Source: Bacteroidota bacterium (GTDB lineage: Bacteria > Bacteroidota > Bacteroidia > JAIBAJ01). From it: a stretch of DNA of 64,000 bases. Numbering within the stretch: position 1 is the first letter of the stretch; the number at the start of each line of letters is the position of its first letter. The stretch covers positions 1-64,000 of the forward strand of contig CANJNG010000006.1 of assembly GCA_947475205.1 (NCBI GenBank). The letters are read 5' to 3'. The notes below the pieces were generated by a model. It did not search any database and was not told the origin of the DNA. It saw only the letters and a list, made by a program, of their open reading frames with translations. The translations under genes and the position numbers were made by a program. Positions 35,748 to 45,743 of this stretch are shown piece by piece.

Positions 35748-38528
35748 TTAATTGCCCTTCACCTTCTGTAATATAGCATCCAATGATTGTTCATCTTTAA
35801 TAAGCACTTGCCGGGCTTTACTACCTTCATAGGGGCCGATTATACCATAGTTTTCCAACTGGTCAATTAATCGCCCAGCACGGTTGTAGCCTAATTTCAG
35901 TTTTCGTTGTAGCAACGATGCTGAACCTTGTTGGGTTGCCACCATAATCCGAGCTGCATCTTCAAACAAACTATCCACTTCTCCGGCTTCAAATTCTACT
36001 TCTTCACCTCCGGCTTCGCCCACATATTCCGGTAAACTAAAGGCTGAGCTATATCCTCGTTGCGAACCGATAAACTCGGTGATTTTCTCAGCTTCGGGAG
36101 TATCTACAAAAGCACATTGCAAACGAATTAAATCGCTACCGGTGCTTAAAAGCATATCTCCTTTACCAATCAATTGGTCGGCACCGCTCGAATCTAAAAT
36201 AGTACGGCTGTCCACCTTCGAGATAACCCGAAATGCAATCCGGGCAGGGAAGTTAGCCTTAATCATACCTGTAATAATATTTACAGAAGGCCGTTGGGTA
36301 GCAATAATTAAATGAATCCCGATGGCACGAGCCAACTGTGCCAAACGGGCAATGGGCAGCTCCACTTCTTTTCCGGCAGTCATAATCAAATCGGCAAACT
36401 CATCCACCACCAATACAATATAGGGTAGGTATTGGTGTCCTTCGTTGGGATTTAAACGGCGGCCACAGAACTTCGCATTGTATTCTTTAATGGTTCTAAC
36501 CTGTGCATCTTTCAGCAGGTTGTAACGATTATCCATCTCAATACACAAAGACTGAATGGTGTGAACCACCTTTTTGGTGTCGGTTATAATGGCTTCTTCG
36601 GTATCGGGCAGTTTGGCTAGGAAATGCCGTTCGATGCGGCTATACAACGTAAGCTCCACTTTCTTAGGGTCAACCAACACAAATTTCAATTGCGATGGAT
36701 GCTTTTTGTAAAGCAGTGAAACCAAAATGGCATTCAAACCAACAGATTTACCTTGTCCCGTAGAACCCGCCATTAGCAAATGGGGCATTTTGGCTAAATC
36801 GGCAATAAATACTTCGTTGTTGATGGTCTTCCCGAGGGCGACAGGTAAGTCCATTTTGGTTGTGAGGAACTTTTCCGAAGTAAGCAATGCCTTCATTGGC
36901 ACTATGTCGGGATTGAGATTAGGAACCTCTATCCCGATAGTTCCTTTGCCCGGAATAGGAGCGATTATACGTATGCCAAGGGCTTTCAGACTTAATGCAA
37001 TATCGTCCTCCAGATTTTTAATTTTAGAAATCCGCACTCCCGCAGCGGGAATTATCTCATACAGCGTAACTGTTGGCCCTATGGTGGCTTGAATCTTCGA
37101 TATTTCGATACCAAAGTTTTTCAGATTCTGTACAATCTGATTCTTGTTTCCTTCCAGCTCTTCTTTGGTAACATTCCCCGACGATGGGGGATAGTTAATC
37201 AGTAAATCGGGAACGGGATACTTATAATCGGCCAATTCAAGCGTAGGGTCGAATTCGCCATAGCGGGCTACCATAGCAGCTGCCAAATCTTCGGGCGACT
37301 CTAATCCTACGGCTACATTAGCGGCCAATCCTTTGGGTTCGGGATTAAAGTTTCCGTCTTTCTGAACACCGCCATTTGATGTAGAATCTTCCACCGTGAA
37401 TGGTACTTCTTCGGCCTTTGGAGCAACAACGGTTAATTCTAAATCATCGTCATCATCTTCCTCATCCTCCTCTTCTTCAGAAACTTCTTCCGCTTTTTCA
37501 ATCACTTCCAATTTCATTTCTTCGGGGTGGAAATCAATCTCTTCCGTAGTGGTGTATTCCGGTTCTTTCTTAATCACATTGTAAGGAATTTCTTCCTCCT
37601 CTTCTTCGGTCAGCTCCACCAATTCCTGTTCCTGCCTTAGTTCAGTCATTAATTCGGCTTCTACATCCTCGGTTAATGGCTCTGAATTGAGCTTTTCGGT
37701 TTGTTCGATGGCTTTGCGTTCAAACCAAGTTGCCGCATTTTCAAACGAGGGGTTCACAACAAAAATGAGGTAGGAAATACCCAGAAACCCTACTAATAAT
37801 GCCGTTCCGGTGCTTCCCCAAAGGCTGCTGAGCCACAAGGTAGATTGATAACCAAAAGCCCCACCCAAATTAAACGGGCTGCCGAAGAAGTAAGCCGTGG
37901 AAACCGAAATCCAAACGGAAAGAAAAAAAGAATGCCAAAATGCTTTTTGCGGCACAATGAGGTTTACGCCAAACATCAGCTTAAAGCCCACTACAAAAAC
38001 AGGCACTAACCAGCAGAAGGCCGCTACCCCAAAGGTTTTCTGAATAAAAAAATCGGACAGAATAGCCCCGAATTTTCCCATCCAGTTTTCGGCCACCACA
38101 TCGGTATCGGCCACAAAACTTCCGATGGGGCCGGTAACTTTATCGGCATCAATAATCCAGTTGAAATACCAGGACACGAAGGCCAGCAGCAAGTAAACCG
38201 ATGAAAACACGAAGAACAATCCCGAAATGGAGCGTGTACGTCGGTCAGTAATAAAATTGGTAAACGATTCCCTAAAAGTGGTTTTGTCTTCATCCACTAC
38301 CTTTTCTTTTGGAGCAGCTTTAGGCTTGGGTTTATCCTTAACTTCTTTGGTTTCCTTAGGCTTAGTGGATAAAACCGGCTGTGGGGTTTCGTCCTTCCAC
38401 GGCACTTCTTCCACTATTTCCTCCTGCGGTGGCGGCGGTGGCGGGGTGCGGAATGTATTGGGAGTGAAGGAGTTTTCTTTTACGGCCATTAGCTTTGATA
38501 CCAAAGGCAAAGGTATTTTTTTGGCCAC
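35748..38528 (-). CDS. ftsK: DNA translocase FtsK/SpoIIIE
   Basis: LLMAGSTGQGKSVGLNAILVSLLYKKHPSQLKFVLVDPKKVEL, N-terminal TM bundle, C-terminal winged-helix gamma domain. Confidence 0.96.
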   Translation of the reverse strand: MAKKIPLPLVSKLMAVKENSFTPNTFRTPPPPPPQEEIVEEVPWKDETPQPVLSTKPKETKEVKDKPKPKAAPKEKVVDEDKTTFRESFTNFITDRRTRSISGLFFVFSSVYLLLAFVSWYFNWIIDADKVTGPIGSFVADTDVVAENWMGKFGAILSDFFIQKTFGVAAFCWLVPVFVVGFKLMFGVNLIVPQKAFWHSFFLSVWISVSTAYFFGSPFNLGGAFGYQSTLWLSSLWGSTGTALLVGFLGISYLIFVVNPSFENAATWFERKAIEQTEKLNSEPLTEDVEAELMTELRQEQELVELTEEEEEEIPYNVIKKEPEYTTTEEIDFHPEEMKLEVIEKAEEVSEEEEDEEDDDDDLELTVVAPKAEEVPFTVEDSTSNGGVQKDGNFNPEPKGLAANVAVGLESPEDLAAAMVARYGEFDPTLELADYKYPVPDLLINYPPSSGNVTKEELEGNKNQIVQNLKNFGIEISKIQATIGPTVTLYEIIPAAGVRISKIKNLEDDIALSLKALGIRIIAPIPGKGTIGIEVPNLNPDIVPMKALLTSEKFLTTKMDLPVALGKTINNEVFIADLAKMPHLLMAGSTGQGKSVGLNAILVSLLYKKHPSQLKFVLVDPKKVELTLYSRIERHFLAKLPDTEEAIITDTKKVVHTIQSLCIEMDNRYNLLKDAQVRTIKEYNAKFCGRRLNPNEGHQYLPYIVLVVDEFADLIMTAGKEVELPIARLAQLARAIGIHLIIATQRPSVNIITGMIKANFPARIAFRVISKVDSRTILDSSGADQLIGKGDMLLSTGSDLIRLQCAFVDTPEAEKITEFIGSQRGYSSAFSLPEYVGEAGGEEVEFEAGEVDSLFEDAARIMVATQQGSASLLQRKLKLGYNRAGRLIDQLENYGIIGPYEGSKARQVLIKDEQSLDAILQKVKGN

Positions 38529-38660
38529 AGCCGGAAGGCTTTAAGCGGGGTTTATCACGATTTTTATCAACGGCAAAATGTTGATAGGTAGGGTGGGTCT
38601 TTTAGAAGCAGAAATTGAGGGTGACTAATTATCTACCAAGCTATCCAACATTAAATATGT

Positions 38661-38668
38661 TACATTTG
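38661..38668 (+). promoter_or_regulatory. Bacteroidota -7 element TACATTTG immediately upstream of the 38674 CDS
   Basis: Match to TAnnTTTG; only 5 nt before the TTG start codon. Confidence 0.45.
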
Positions 38669-38673
38669 TCCGA

Positions 38674-39660
38674 TTGAAAAAGCTTCGTTACCTCTTTATC
38701 ATATTGGGAATTTTGATTCCCACCCTGCTTCCCGAGCTGTCTTACAGTTGGGGGTTTTTCGGGCATAAGCGTATAAACCGGATGGCAGTAATGACCCTGC
38801 CTCCCGAAATGGTTGGGTTTTACAAACGCAATATTGATTTCATTACAGAACATGCTGTGGATCCCGATAAACGCCGCTATGCCAATAAAGATGAAGCACC
38901 TCGCCACTACCTAGATGCCGATCATTACGGAGCAGAACCCTTCAAAGTATTGCCCCGAAAATGGAGAGATGCTGTGGCTAAATTTAGCGAAGACACCCTG
39001 ATGGCTTATGGCATTGTTCCTTGGCACATCGAAAAAATGTATGTGAGGTTAAGAGAAGCATTTGTAAAGGGGGATGTGGATAGAATTTTGTTTCTTTCTG
39101 CCGAAATAGGCCACTACATTGGAGATTCGCATGTTCCGCTTCACACCACCGAAAACTATAACGGTCAAATGACCGGACAACGAGGCATACACGGTTTTTG
39201 GGAAAGCCGCATACCCGAACTAAAAGCCGAAGACTACGATTATTTGGTTGGTCGGGCTCGGTATATTGATGAACCCTTAATGTTTGCTTGGAAAGCCGTT
39301 GAACAAAGTTTCTCTGCCCTCGACAGCGTTTTGAGTTTTGAAAAGAAGCTAAGTGAAACATTTCCTAAAGACCGAAAATATGCTGTGGAACAGCGGGGAG
39401 CGACCACTGTGCAAGTGTATTCGGTGGAATACACCAATGCCTACAACGAGATGCTTAACGGGATGGTTGAACGCCGGATGCGACAAGCTATTATTGGGGT
39501 TGGAAGTATTTGGTACACTGCTTGGAAGGATGCCGGACAACCAAACTTGGATAAGTTTTACAATAAAGCTATTTCGGATTCATTGAAACAGCAATTTGCC
39601 CAAGAAGAAATTCTTGAAAGTGGCGAAACAAAAGCCAAAGGCAGAGATTGCGAGCATTAA
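38674..39660 (+). CDS. Secreted zinc-dependent phospholipase C / S1-P1 nuclease-like protein
   Basis: Signal peptide, SWGFFGHKRINRMAVMTLP, HYLDADHYG, IGHYIGDSHVPLHTTENYNGQ His/Asp metal motifs. Confidence 0.8.
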   Translation: MKKLRYLFIILGILIPTLLPELSYSWGFFGHKRINRMAVMTLPPEMVGFYKRNIDFITEHAVDPDKRRYANKDEAPRHYLDADHYGAEPFKVLPRKWRDAVAKFSEDTLMAYGIVPWHIEKMYVRLREAFVKGDVDRILFLSAEIGHYIGDSHVPLHTTENYNGQMTGQRGIHGFWESRIPELKAEDYDYLVGRARYIDEPLMFAWKAVEQSFSALDSVLSFEKKLSETFPKDRKYAVEQRGATTVQVYSVEYTNAYNEMLNGMVERRMRQAIIGVGSIWYTAWKDAGQPNLDKFYNKAISDSLKQQFAQEEILESGETKAKGRDCEH

Positions 39661-39748
39661 GCTAATACCTACATGGTATCTTTATTATCACTGCTATAGC
39701 TTATTCCAATGTAGCTGCATAGGCTGAGAAGGAATATGTATTTCTGAA

Positions 39749-40462
39749 TCAGAAGTTTGGCTTTAAGCCATATTGCTTATAAAACTCTACAATACTACTC
39801 ACTGCATCTTCGGGACTATCCACCAACTGTATTAAATCTAAATCTTTGGGCGAAACATATTTATGTTGCTCTAACAGTTGTTCTTTTGCCCAATCAAGTA
39901 AGCCTTTCCAGTATTTACTATCCACCAATATAATGGGAAAGCGGCCAATTTTTCCCGTTTGAATTAAGGTTATTGCTTCAAATAGTTCATCCAAGGTTCC
40001 AAAACCGCCGGGCAAAACAATGAACCCCTGGGCATATTTCATAAACATTACTTTACGAACAAAGAAATAGTCAAACATCAGCATCTTGTCGTGGTCTATA
40101 TATTTGTTGGCATACTGCTCAAACGGTAACTCAATATTTAATCCTACTGATTTCCCTTTACCTCGATTTGCTCCTTTATTGGCAGCCTCCATTATCCCGG
40201 GTCCACCACCTGTAATTACACCATAACCTTCCTGCGTTAAACGAAAGGCAATATCTTCGGCTAAAGCATAATGAGGGCTTTCAGGTTTGGTGCGAGCACT
40301 TCCAAAAATACTTACGCATGGGCCAATCTTTCCAAGTTTCTCAAAACCTTCAACAAACTCGGCCATAATTTTGAAAATTTGCCAGGAATTGTTGGTTTTA
40401 ATTTCTGCCCAGTCTTTATTTTCAAACGCTCTAGTTATTCTATCATCATCGGGTGTGGTCAT
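39749..40462 (-). CDS. LOG family / TIGR00730 Rossmann-fold protein
   Basis: VITGGGPGIMEAANKGANRGKGKSVGLNIELPFEQ; FIVLPGGFGTLDELFE. Confidence 0.92.
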   Translation of the reverse strand: MTTPDDDRITRAFENKDWAEIKTNNSWQIFKIMAEFVEGFEKLGKIGPCVSIFGSARTKPESPHYALAEDIAFRLTQEGYGVITGGGPGIMEAANKGANRGKGKSVGLNIELPFEQYANKYIDHDKMLMFDYFFVRKVMFMKYAQGFIVLPGGFGTLDELFEAITLIQTGKIGRFPIILVDSKYWKGLLDWAKEQLLEQHKYVSPKDLDLIQLVDSPEDAVSSIVEFYKQYGLKPNF

Positions 40463-40564
40463 ATTTACATTTCTATTATAATTGGGCGAAAATATACATT
40501 TGGCTCAAAAGCCAATAGCATTTAGTTAAGGGTATATTTCACAGAAATTAAAAACAGCATTAGG

Positions 40565-41029
40565 CTAAACGTCTTCGTAAAATTCAGCTACCAAGCCATC
40601 GTCCTGATAGTGTATCTCGATACAATAGCCGTCTTCAAATTCAAATAAAATGGCTTCGTTACTATATAGCCCGTTGCTCATTTTCTCGGTTTTTACGCTT
40701 TTTATTTGCTGTCCGATAGCCTGTTTCCAAAGGTTACCCGCATTCATCACTTTTGTGTAAAGCGTGATTACGCCTTTAAATTGTAGCAATAAATCCAACT
40801 TCATTTTCTCTACATCATCGCTTTGGTTGTTTACTGTTATGCCCACTGCATCTTCGGTTACGCCAAGTATTACAGCCTTTTCCCCCCTTGCTAAAATCTC
40901 TATTTTATCAATAAATGTAAAAGGAGCTGCTGCATTAGTTCTGTTGTGCCAAATATGATATGTAATGCTTTCTAAGGTTTTACCCTCTAAGCTAAGTAAA
41001 GTTTTAAGTTCGTTGAAAAGTAGCGTCAT
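40565..41029 (-). CDS. Hypothetical protein (154 aa)
   Basis: Complete ORF; no family recognised. Confidence 0.55.
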   Translation of the reverse strand: MTLLFNELKTLLSLEGKTLESITYHIWHNRTNAAAPFTFIDKIEILARGEKAVILGVTEDAVGITVNNQSDDVEKMKLDLLLQFKGVITLYTKVMNAGNLWKQAIGQQIKSVKTEKMSNGLYSNEAILFEFEDGYCIEIHYQDDGLVAEFYEDV

Positions 41030-41228
41030 AAACCGATAATGTTTTATCTAAAAAGTAAAGGTATATCAATACTTCCATCGTGTTTGGTTGAAATAAACAA
41101 ATGTGGATTAGGGGATGCATTTCTTAATCTTTCCCCATTCTTGATTATTAACATTAGATGCTTGATAATTACCAAGTATTAAATTATCCGCTGCCTTTTA
41201 TTTCTTTCCTTTGAACTAAATTTCTGCA

Positions 41229-41684
41229 TTGAAAAAGCTGGCCTTCATCTTTCTGTTTCTTCCTGCTGTGGTGCTGTTTAGCACTTGCCGCAAAGCTGAA
41301 GAAAATAATTTTATGAAAGGAACTTGGCGGATTACCGATTGCAAAATGAATAAAGACACCGCCGATGCTTTGCGGCTTTTCTTGCCGGGTTACACCGGAA
41401 ATGGCAATTGTTGCGATTATGAGTTAGATTTTGCCGAAAACAAAACCGTAATTGCTACCTATACTTTTCAAGATACGCTGGCATATACCAAAGAGGGCGA
41501 ATGGGAATTAGTAAAGAAGGATGAAATGCATCTCTATCTGGACATGTTTATTAATGCTACGTTTAAGCTAACCAAACTCGACGACGATAATTACACCTTT
41601 GCTTCCAACTCCGATTCAAATTATGTGGAAGCCTTAGATTCGATTGTAAAATTGACTCTAAAATTTAAAAGGAATACAAATTAA
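41229..41684 (+). CDS. Lipocalin-like lipoprotein
   Basis: Lipobox FSTCRK; MKGTWRITDCKMNKDTADALRLF...YELDFAENKTVIATYTFQDTLAYTKEGEWEL. Confidence 0.6.
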   Translation: MKKLAFIFLFLPAVVLFSTCRKAEENNFMKGTWRITDCKMNKDTADALRLFLPGYTGNGNCCDYELDFAENKTVIATYTFQDTLAYTKEGEWELVKKDEMHLYLDMFINATFKLTKLDDDNYTFASNSDSNYVEALDSIVKLTLKFKRNTN

Positions 41685-41863
41685 GTTTTGCTCTAAACAT
41701 ATTGCCTTAACAACAGGCAATTGCAGCTCAAACAATTTCCAGCAAGAATGTTCAATTTCTGTTGAAAAATTGCAAAATCCTCCCCTTTGATTTTAAGTTT
41801 GCTTTGTGTTCAGCCATTAATTTAGCCGAACATTTTTAGCCCAATTCGGCACAAACACTCATT

Positions 41864-43201
41864 ATGGCGGTAAAACAAAAAGAGAAAAAAATATTTGTAC
41901 TTGATACCTCAGTAATTATATACGACCACCTTGCAATTCTGCAATTTGCCGAACATGATGTAGCCATACCCATCACGGTTTTAGAAGAATTAGATAACTT
42001 CAAAAAAGGAAACGATACTAAAAACTTTTCGGCTCGGGAGTTTATCCGCTTTATAGATAGTGCATCGGATAAAGAAACGCTCGACCACTGGATTCCTTTG
42101 GCCGGAAAAGGCTTAGGGAAGTTTAAGGTGGTGATGCAAACTAAGAATCCGGGCTTAGATGCCAATCAGATTTTTGGGGAACGCAAAGCCGACCACCAAA
42201 TTCTGAATGCTGCTTTAACCTTAGTGAACGAATACCCCGACCGCAAGGTAGTATTGGTTACCAAGGATATAAACTTACGATTAAAAGCCAAATCGTTGCA
42301 CCTCACCGCCGAAGATTTTGAAAGCGGTAAGGTGAAAGATGTGGATTCGCTGCACACAGGGCGAACCACTATTTCGGGGATTTCGGCAGAAACTATTGAC
42401 AGAATATATCAGGATGGTTATTGCTCGCCTAAAGAAGTGGGACTGAAAGAACCGCAGAACAATGGCTACTACATAATCAAGAACGGAAAAAGTTCGGTAT
42501 TGACATACTACAACGCTACATCCGAAAACATTGAACGCGTTGAAAAAACATCGGCTTTTGGGATAAAACCCCTAAATGCCGAACAGGTTTTTGCTTTGCA
42601 CGCTTTGTTAAATCCCGACATTAAACTCGTAACAATTCAGGGTGTGGCCGGAACAGGAAAAACGCTTTTGGCTTTGGCCGGAGCTTTGGAACAGAAGAAG
42701 GATTACCGCCAAATTTATCTTGCTCGTCCCATTGTTCCGCTAAGCAATAAAGACATAGGTTACCTGCCCGGCGATATTAAAAGCAAATTGAACCCCTATA
42801 TGGAGCCGCTTTGGGATAACCTGAAGTTTATTCAAAGTCAGTTTCCCGAAAGTGATAAATCCTATAAAAAAATACAAGAATTGGTGGATCAGGAAAAGCT
42901 GATGATTACGCCCTTAGCCTATATAAGGGGTCGAAGCCTTAGTAATATCTTTTTTATTGTGGACGAAGCCCAAAACCTTACACCCCACGAAGTGAAAACG
43001 ATTATAACCCGTGCCGGAGAAGGAACTAAAATTGTGTTTACCGGAGATATTTTCCAAATAGATACGCCTTATTTGGATACTCAAAGTAATGGCCTGAGTT
43101 ATTTGATTGAAAAGGTGAGAAACCACCGCCTTTATGCCCATATTAGTTTAGAAAAGGGCGAACGAAGCGAGTTAGCTAATTTGGCTAATGAGTTGTTGTA
43201 G
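41864..43201 (+). CDS. PIN-domain/PhoH ATPase fusion protein (PhoH2-like)
   Basis: N-terminal FVLDTSVIIYDH...; C-terminal TIQGVAGTGKTLLALAGALEQ, FIVDEAQNLTPHEVKTIITRAGEGTKIVFTGD. Confidence 0.93.
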   Translation: MAVKQKEKKIFVLDTSVIIYDHLAILQFAEHDVAIPITVLEELDNFKKGNDTKNFSAREFIRFIDSASDKETLDHWIPLAGKGLGKFKVVMQTKNPGLDANQIFGERKADHQILNAALTLVNEYPDRKVVLVTKDINLRLKAKSLHLTAEDFESGKVKDVDSLHTGRTTISGISAETIDRIYQDGYCSPKEVGLKEPQNNGYYIIKNGKSSVLTYYNATSENIERVEKTSAFGIKPLNAEQVFALHALLNPDIKLVTIQGVAGTGKTLLALAGALEQKKDYRQIYLARPIVPLSNKDIGYLPGDIKSKLNPYMEPLWDNLKFIQSQFPESDKSYKKIQELVDQEKLMITPLAYIRGRSLSNIFFIVDEAQNLTPHEVKTIITRAGEGTKIVFTGDIFQIDTPYLDTQSNGLSYLIEKVRNHRLYAHISLEKGERSELANLANELL

Positions 43202-43365
43202 GCTTTCTTCATGATATTACAACAGACTATAGGTCTTGCACACTGGGGGAGCCTTTAGAAATAATACCCGAGGCTGAGAAGTTGGCAGAAAAAGGTGATA
43301 TTTGTCTGGGATGATTTATTCCCTTTGATTAAAACTATTGGAGGAGTTTGGACAGTCCTCTCTTT

Positions 43366-45264
43366 CTAAATTTCACCCCCCTCATCAACAGGAATACTAA
43401 AACCAATTACAGTTCCGCTTAAAGAACTTGAAATAGCAAAATGACCACTGATTTCTTCAATTCGGGATTTCATGTTTCGCAGGCCATTTCCCTTTTTATT
43501 GCCAGTATCAAAGCCAAGCCCATTGTCGGAAATTTCAAAAGAAAGAACATGATTTTGAAAACTGGCAGAAATCCTAATGTTTTCAGCCTTACTATACTTA
43601 ATGGCATTATTGGTAGCTTCTTTGCACACCAATACTACGTTTCGCCGGGTGCTATTGCTCAGTTTTATCAATGGATAATCTTCAGGGAAGGAAATTTCAT
43701 AGGCTATTTCGGCATACTCTAAAAGCTCGTTTAACTCTTCCCGTATGTAAGGCAGAACTTGCTCTAAGGTTTGAGTTTCGGGATTCATACTCCAAATTAT
43801 GTCGCTCAGATTGTTGGCCAATTTTCGTCCGGCGTAAGCAATTTGGTCGAACTCATCCACCAATTTATGCTTCCTTCCGGCAGAGTCGCTCATGAGAGTT
43901 ATGAGCGTTAATCCCGCTCCGAAATCATCGTGAAGTTCCTTGCTTATTCGTCGGCGTTCGGCATCCTGTGTTTCAATAATCCGCTGATTTATTTGCTTTT
44001 GCTGCTCAAGATACGATATCAGCATGTTTTCTTTTTCCTGTTTGTAGATATAGAACTGCTTGGTTATTCCGGCTGTCATAAGCACCACTTCAATCAAAAT
44101 CCCGCAAATCATAAACGCACCCGAAGAAATAGGGATATTTACAAAACCACTGTGCCGAGCGGTAATAATGGTGGTGAATGAAAGGGCCGTAATGACAGCA
44201 ATGAAATAGTAAAACACCACCGAATTCTTCTTTATAGACACATAAAGCAGGTAACACGACAGCAGGAAAACAGTCAAGAAATTCAGGGTAAAATGCACCG
44301 ACATATAAGTGGACATAAAGCCGGGTTCGAGGCTGTTAATTCCCGGCAGAAAGGGAAGCAAGCCCAAGCCGAAAAAGAAAGTGGCAAGCCCTAGTAAGAA
44401 CTTTCTGAAATTAGAACTGGACTCATAAGGTTTACAAAACTCTAAGCAAGTGAACATAAAAAAGCTTAGGCAAAAAACGCTTGTTGGTGGCCCCAGCTTT
44501 GTGGCATACACCGGGTAATTGGGCCACAAATATTGAAAGCCAAAACCCTCGGTAGCCCAGAGCCAAAATGTTACAGAAAATATATATAAACTGTAAAACA
44601 CAAACAGGCGGTTGCGGGAATTAAAGAAGAAGAAAATCCCAAAACAAAAGCTTATAGCCAATACTCCGGTTGTGAGTCCAAGAAACAAATAGTTTTTTTC
44701 AATGGTTTGAAATTGTCCCTTTTCGCTCAATATGGAAATAGGTAATTGAAGCGTACTGCCTTTGTGCCGGATGTGCATATACACTACCGTTTCGACATTT
44801 GTGTTTAGCTGAAAAGGGATTGAAAACAGGTTATTATTCAATAACCGACTATCAAAGGGATAATAATCGCCGATGGTAGTAGTGAATAGCACAGAATCGT
44901 TTTCAAGAAAATAAACATCAGCCTCATTTATTCTTGGGTTTTCGAGATTGAGATAGAGTTTCTCGTGGCCTGGTGTTTGGTTTAAGATTGAAAGCCGAAT
45001 CCAATAATTGTCTTTGGCTATTCCTAAATTCAAATTAGATAAGATGTTTGGAATAAACGACCCTTTTGCGAAACTTTGCTTGGCTTTTTCGAGCGTAGTT
45101 ACCGAATCGCCACAAGCAAGGTATTGAATATGCTCAAATCCTACGCTTATAGTATTTTCTCCGGCATAAACAAAGCTTTGAGCCTCAGCTTTAATTCCTA
45201 TTCCCAGGAGGAGGAATAGCAACAGAAGGCGATTTACCCAAACGTCAATTTTGTATGTGGACAT
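43366..45264 (-). CDS. 7TMR-DISM sensor histidine kinase (HisKA_3 type)
   Basis: Periplasmic DISMED2-like region, 7 TM segments, RRISKELHDDFGAGLTLITLMSD H-box, ISDNGLGFDTGNKKGNGLRNMKSRIEEISG. Confidence 0.88.
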   Translation of the reverse strand: MSTYKIDVWVNRLLLLFLLLGIGIKAEAQSFVYAGENTISVGFEHIQYLACGDSVTTLEKAKQSFAKGSFIPNILSNLNLGIAKDNYWIRLSILNQTPGHEKLYLNLENPRINEADVYFLENDSVLFTTTIGDYYPFDSRLLNNNLFSIPFQLNTNVETVVYMHIRHKGSTLQLPISILSEKGQFQTIEKNYLFLGLTTGVLAISFCFGIFFFFNSRNRLFVFYSLYIFSVTFWLWATEGFGFQYLWPNYPVYATKLGPPTSVFCLSFFMFTCLEFCKPYESSSNFRKFLLGLATFFFGLGLLPFLPGINSLEPGFMSTYMSVHFTLNFLTVFLLSCYLLYVSIKKNSVVFYYFIAVITALSFTTIITARHSGFVNIPISSGAFMICGILIEVVLMTAGITKQFYIYKQEKENMLISYLEQQKQINQRIIETQDAERRRISKELHDDFGAGLTLITLMSDSAGRKHKLVDEFDQIAYAGRKLANNLSDIIWSMNPETQTLEQVLPYIREELNELLEYAEIAYEISFPEDYPLIKLSNSTRRNVVLVCKEATNNAIKYSKAENIRISASFQNHVLSFEISDNGLGFDTGNKKGNGLRNMKSRIEEISGHFAISSSLSGTVIGFSIPVDEGGEI

Positions 45265-45369
45265 ATATTTCCACAAAAATAGTAGAATTGGAGCGAGTTG
45301 GTTGTTTTGTTCTTGATGGTGAATTTTAAAACTAAGCCAAGAAATCATTAATAAACTCTCACCAAAATT

Positions 45370-45552
45370 TCAGTAGGGAAATGAAAATTCAATTGGAAAA
45401 TTTACGATTTCGTGCTTTTCAATCAAAATGCTCAAAATTTCCAACTCATCGCCTTCCTGAGTTTCCTTTTTAGCATCAAAAAGCTCCTCTAATCTTTGCA
45501 GAGCTTGCTTATAGTCTGTTTCTGTTTTAATCGGTTTGATTTGCTTTTTCAT
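45370..45552 (-). pseudogene. HigA-type antitoxin N-terminal fragment lacking the HTH
   Basis: MKKQIKPIKTETDYKQALQRLEELFDAKKETQEGDELEILSILIEKHEIVNFPI matches the start of Bacteroidota HigA-like antitoxins, then stops before any Xre HTH. Confidence 0.6.
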
Positions 45553-45743
45553 TCTAAAACTTTGGGTTAGCAAATGTAAGGGGAAATGAAAATAAATGTT
45601 CATGATTCCTTCAAAAAGCTCAACTCTTCTTTGAGTAGCAAATCCGACTGAATAGAACCCCGAATCAAGATTTCCCCTTACTTTGCAATCCATTAGCCCT
45701 ACTGTTGAACTTCTCCAACCACAAACTCCAAAAATCCTTTCCC

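Noticed and set aside
37396-37584. Serine-rich + strand ORF (SSSSSSSSSSSS)
   Set aside because: Antisense of the acidic linker of FtsK.
41864-43201. PIN domain as evidence of a toxin-antitoxin system
   Set aside because: PIN-PhoH fusions are common chromosomal proteins; no antitoxin ORF is adjacent.
43241-43325. TPP-riboswitch-like string (GGGGAGCC...GGCTGAGA...GGTGAT...)
   Set aside because: The second conserved block (ACCTGAT) is not matched, no thi gene lies downstream, and the same bases read as plausible protein remnant. An Infernal RF00059 search would settle it.
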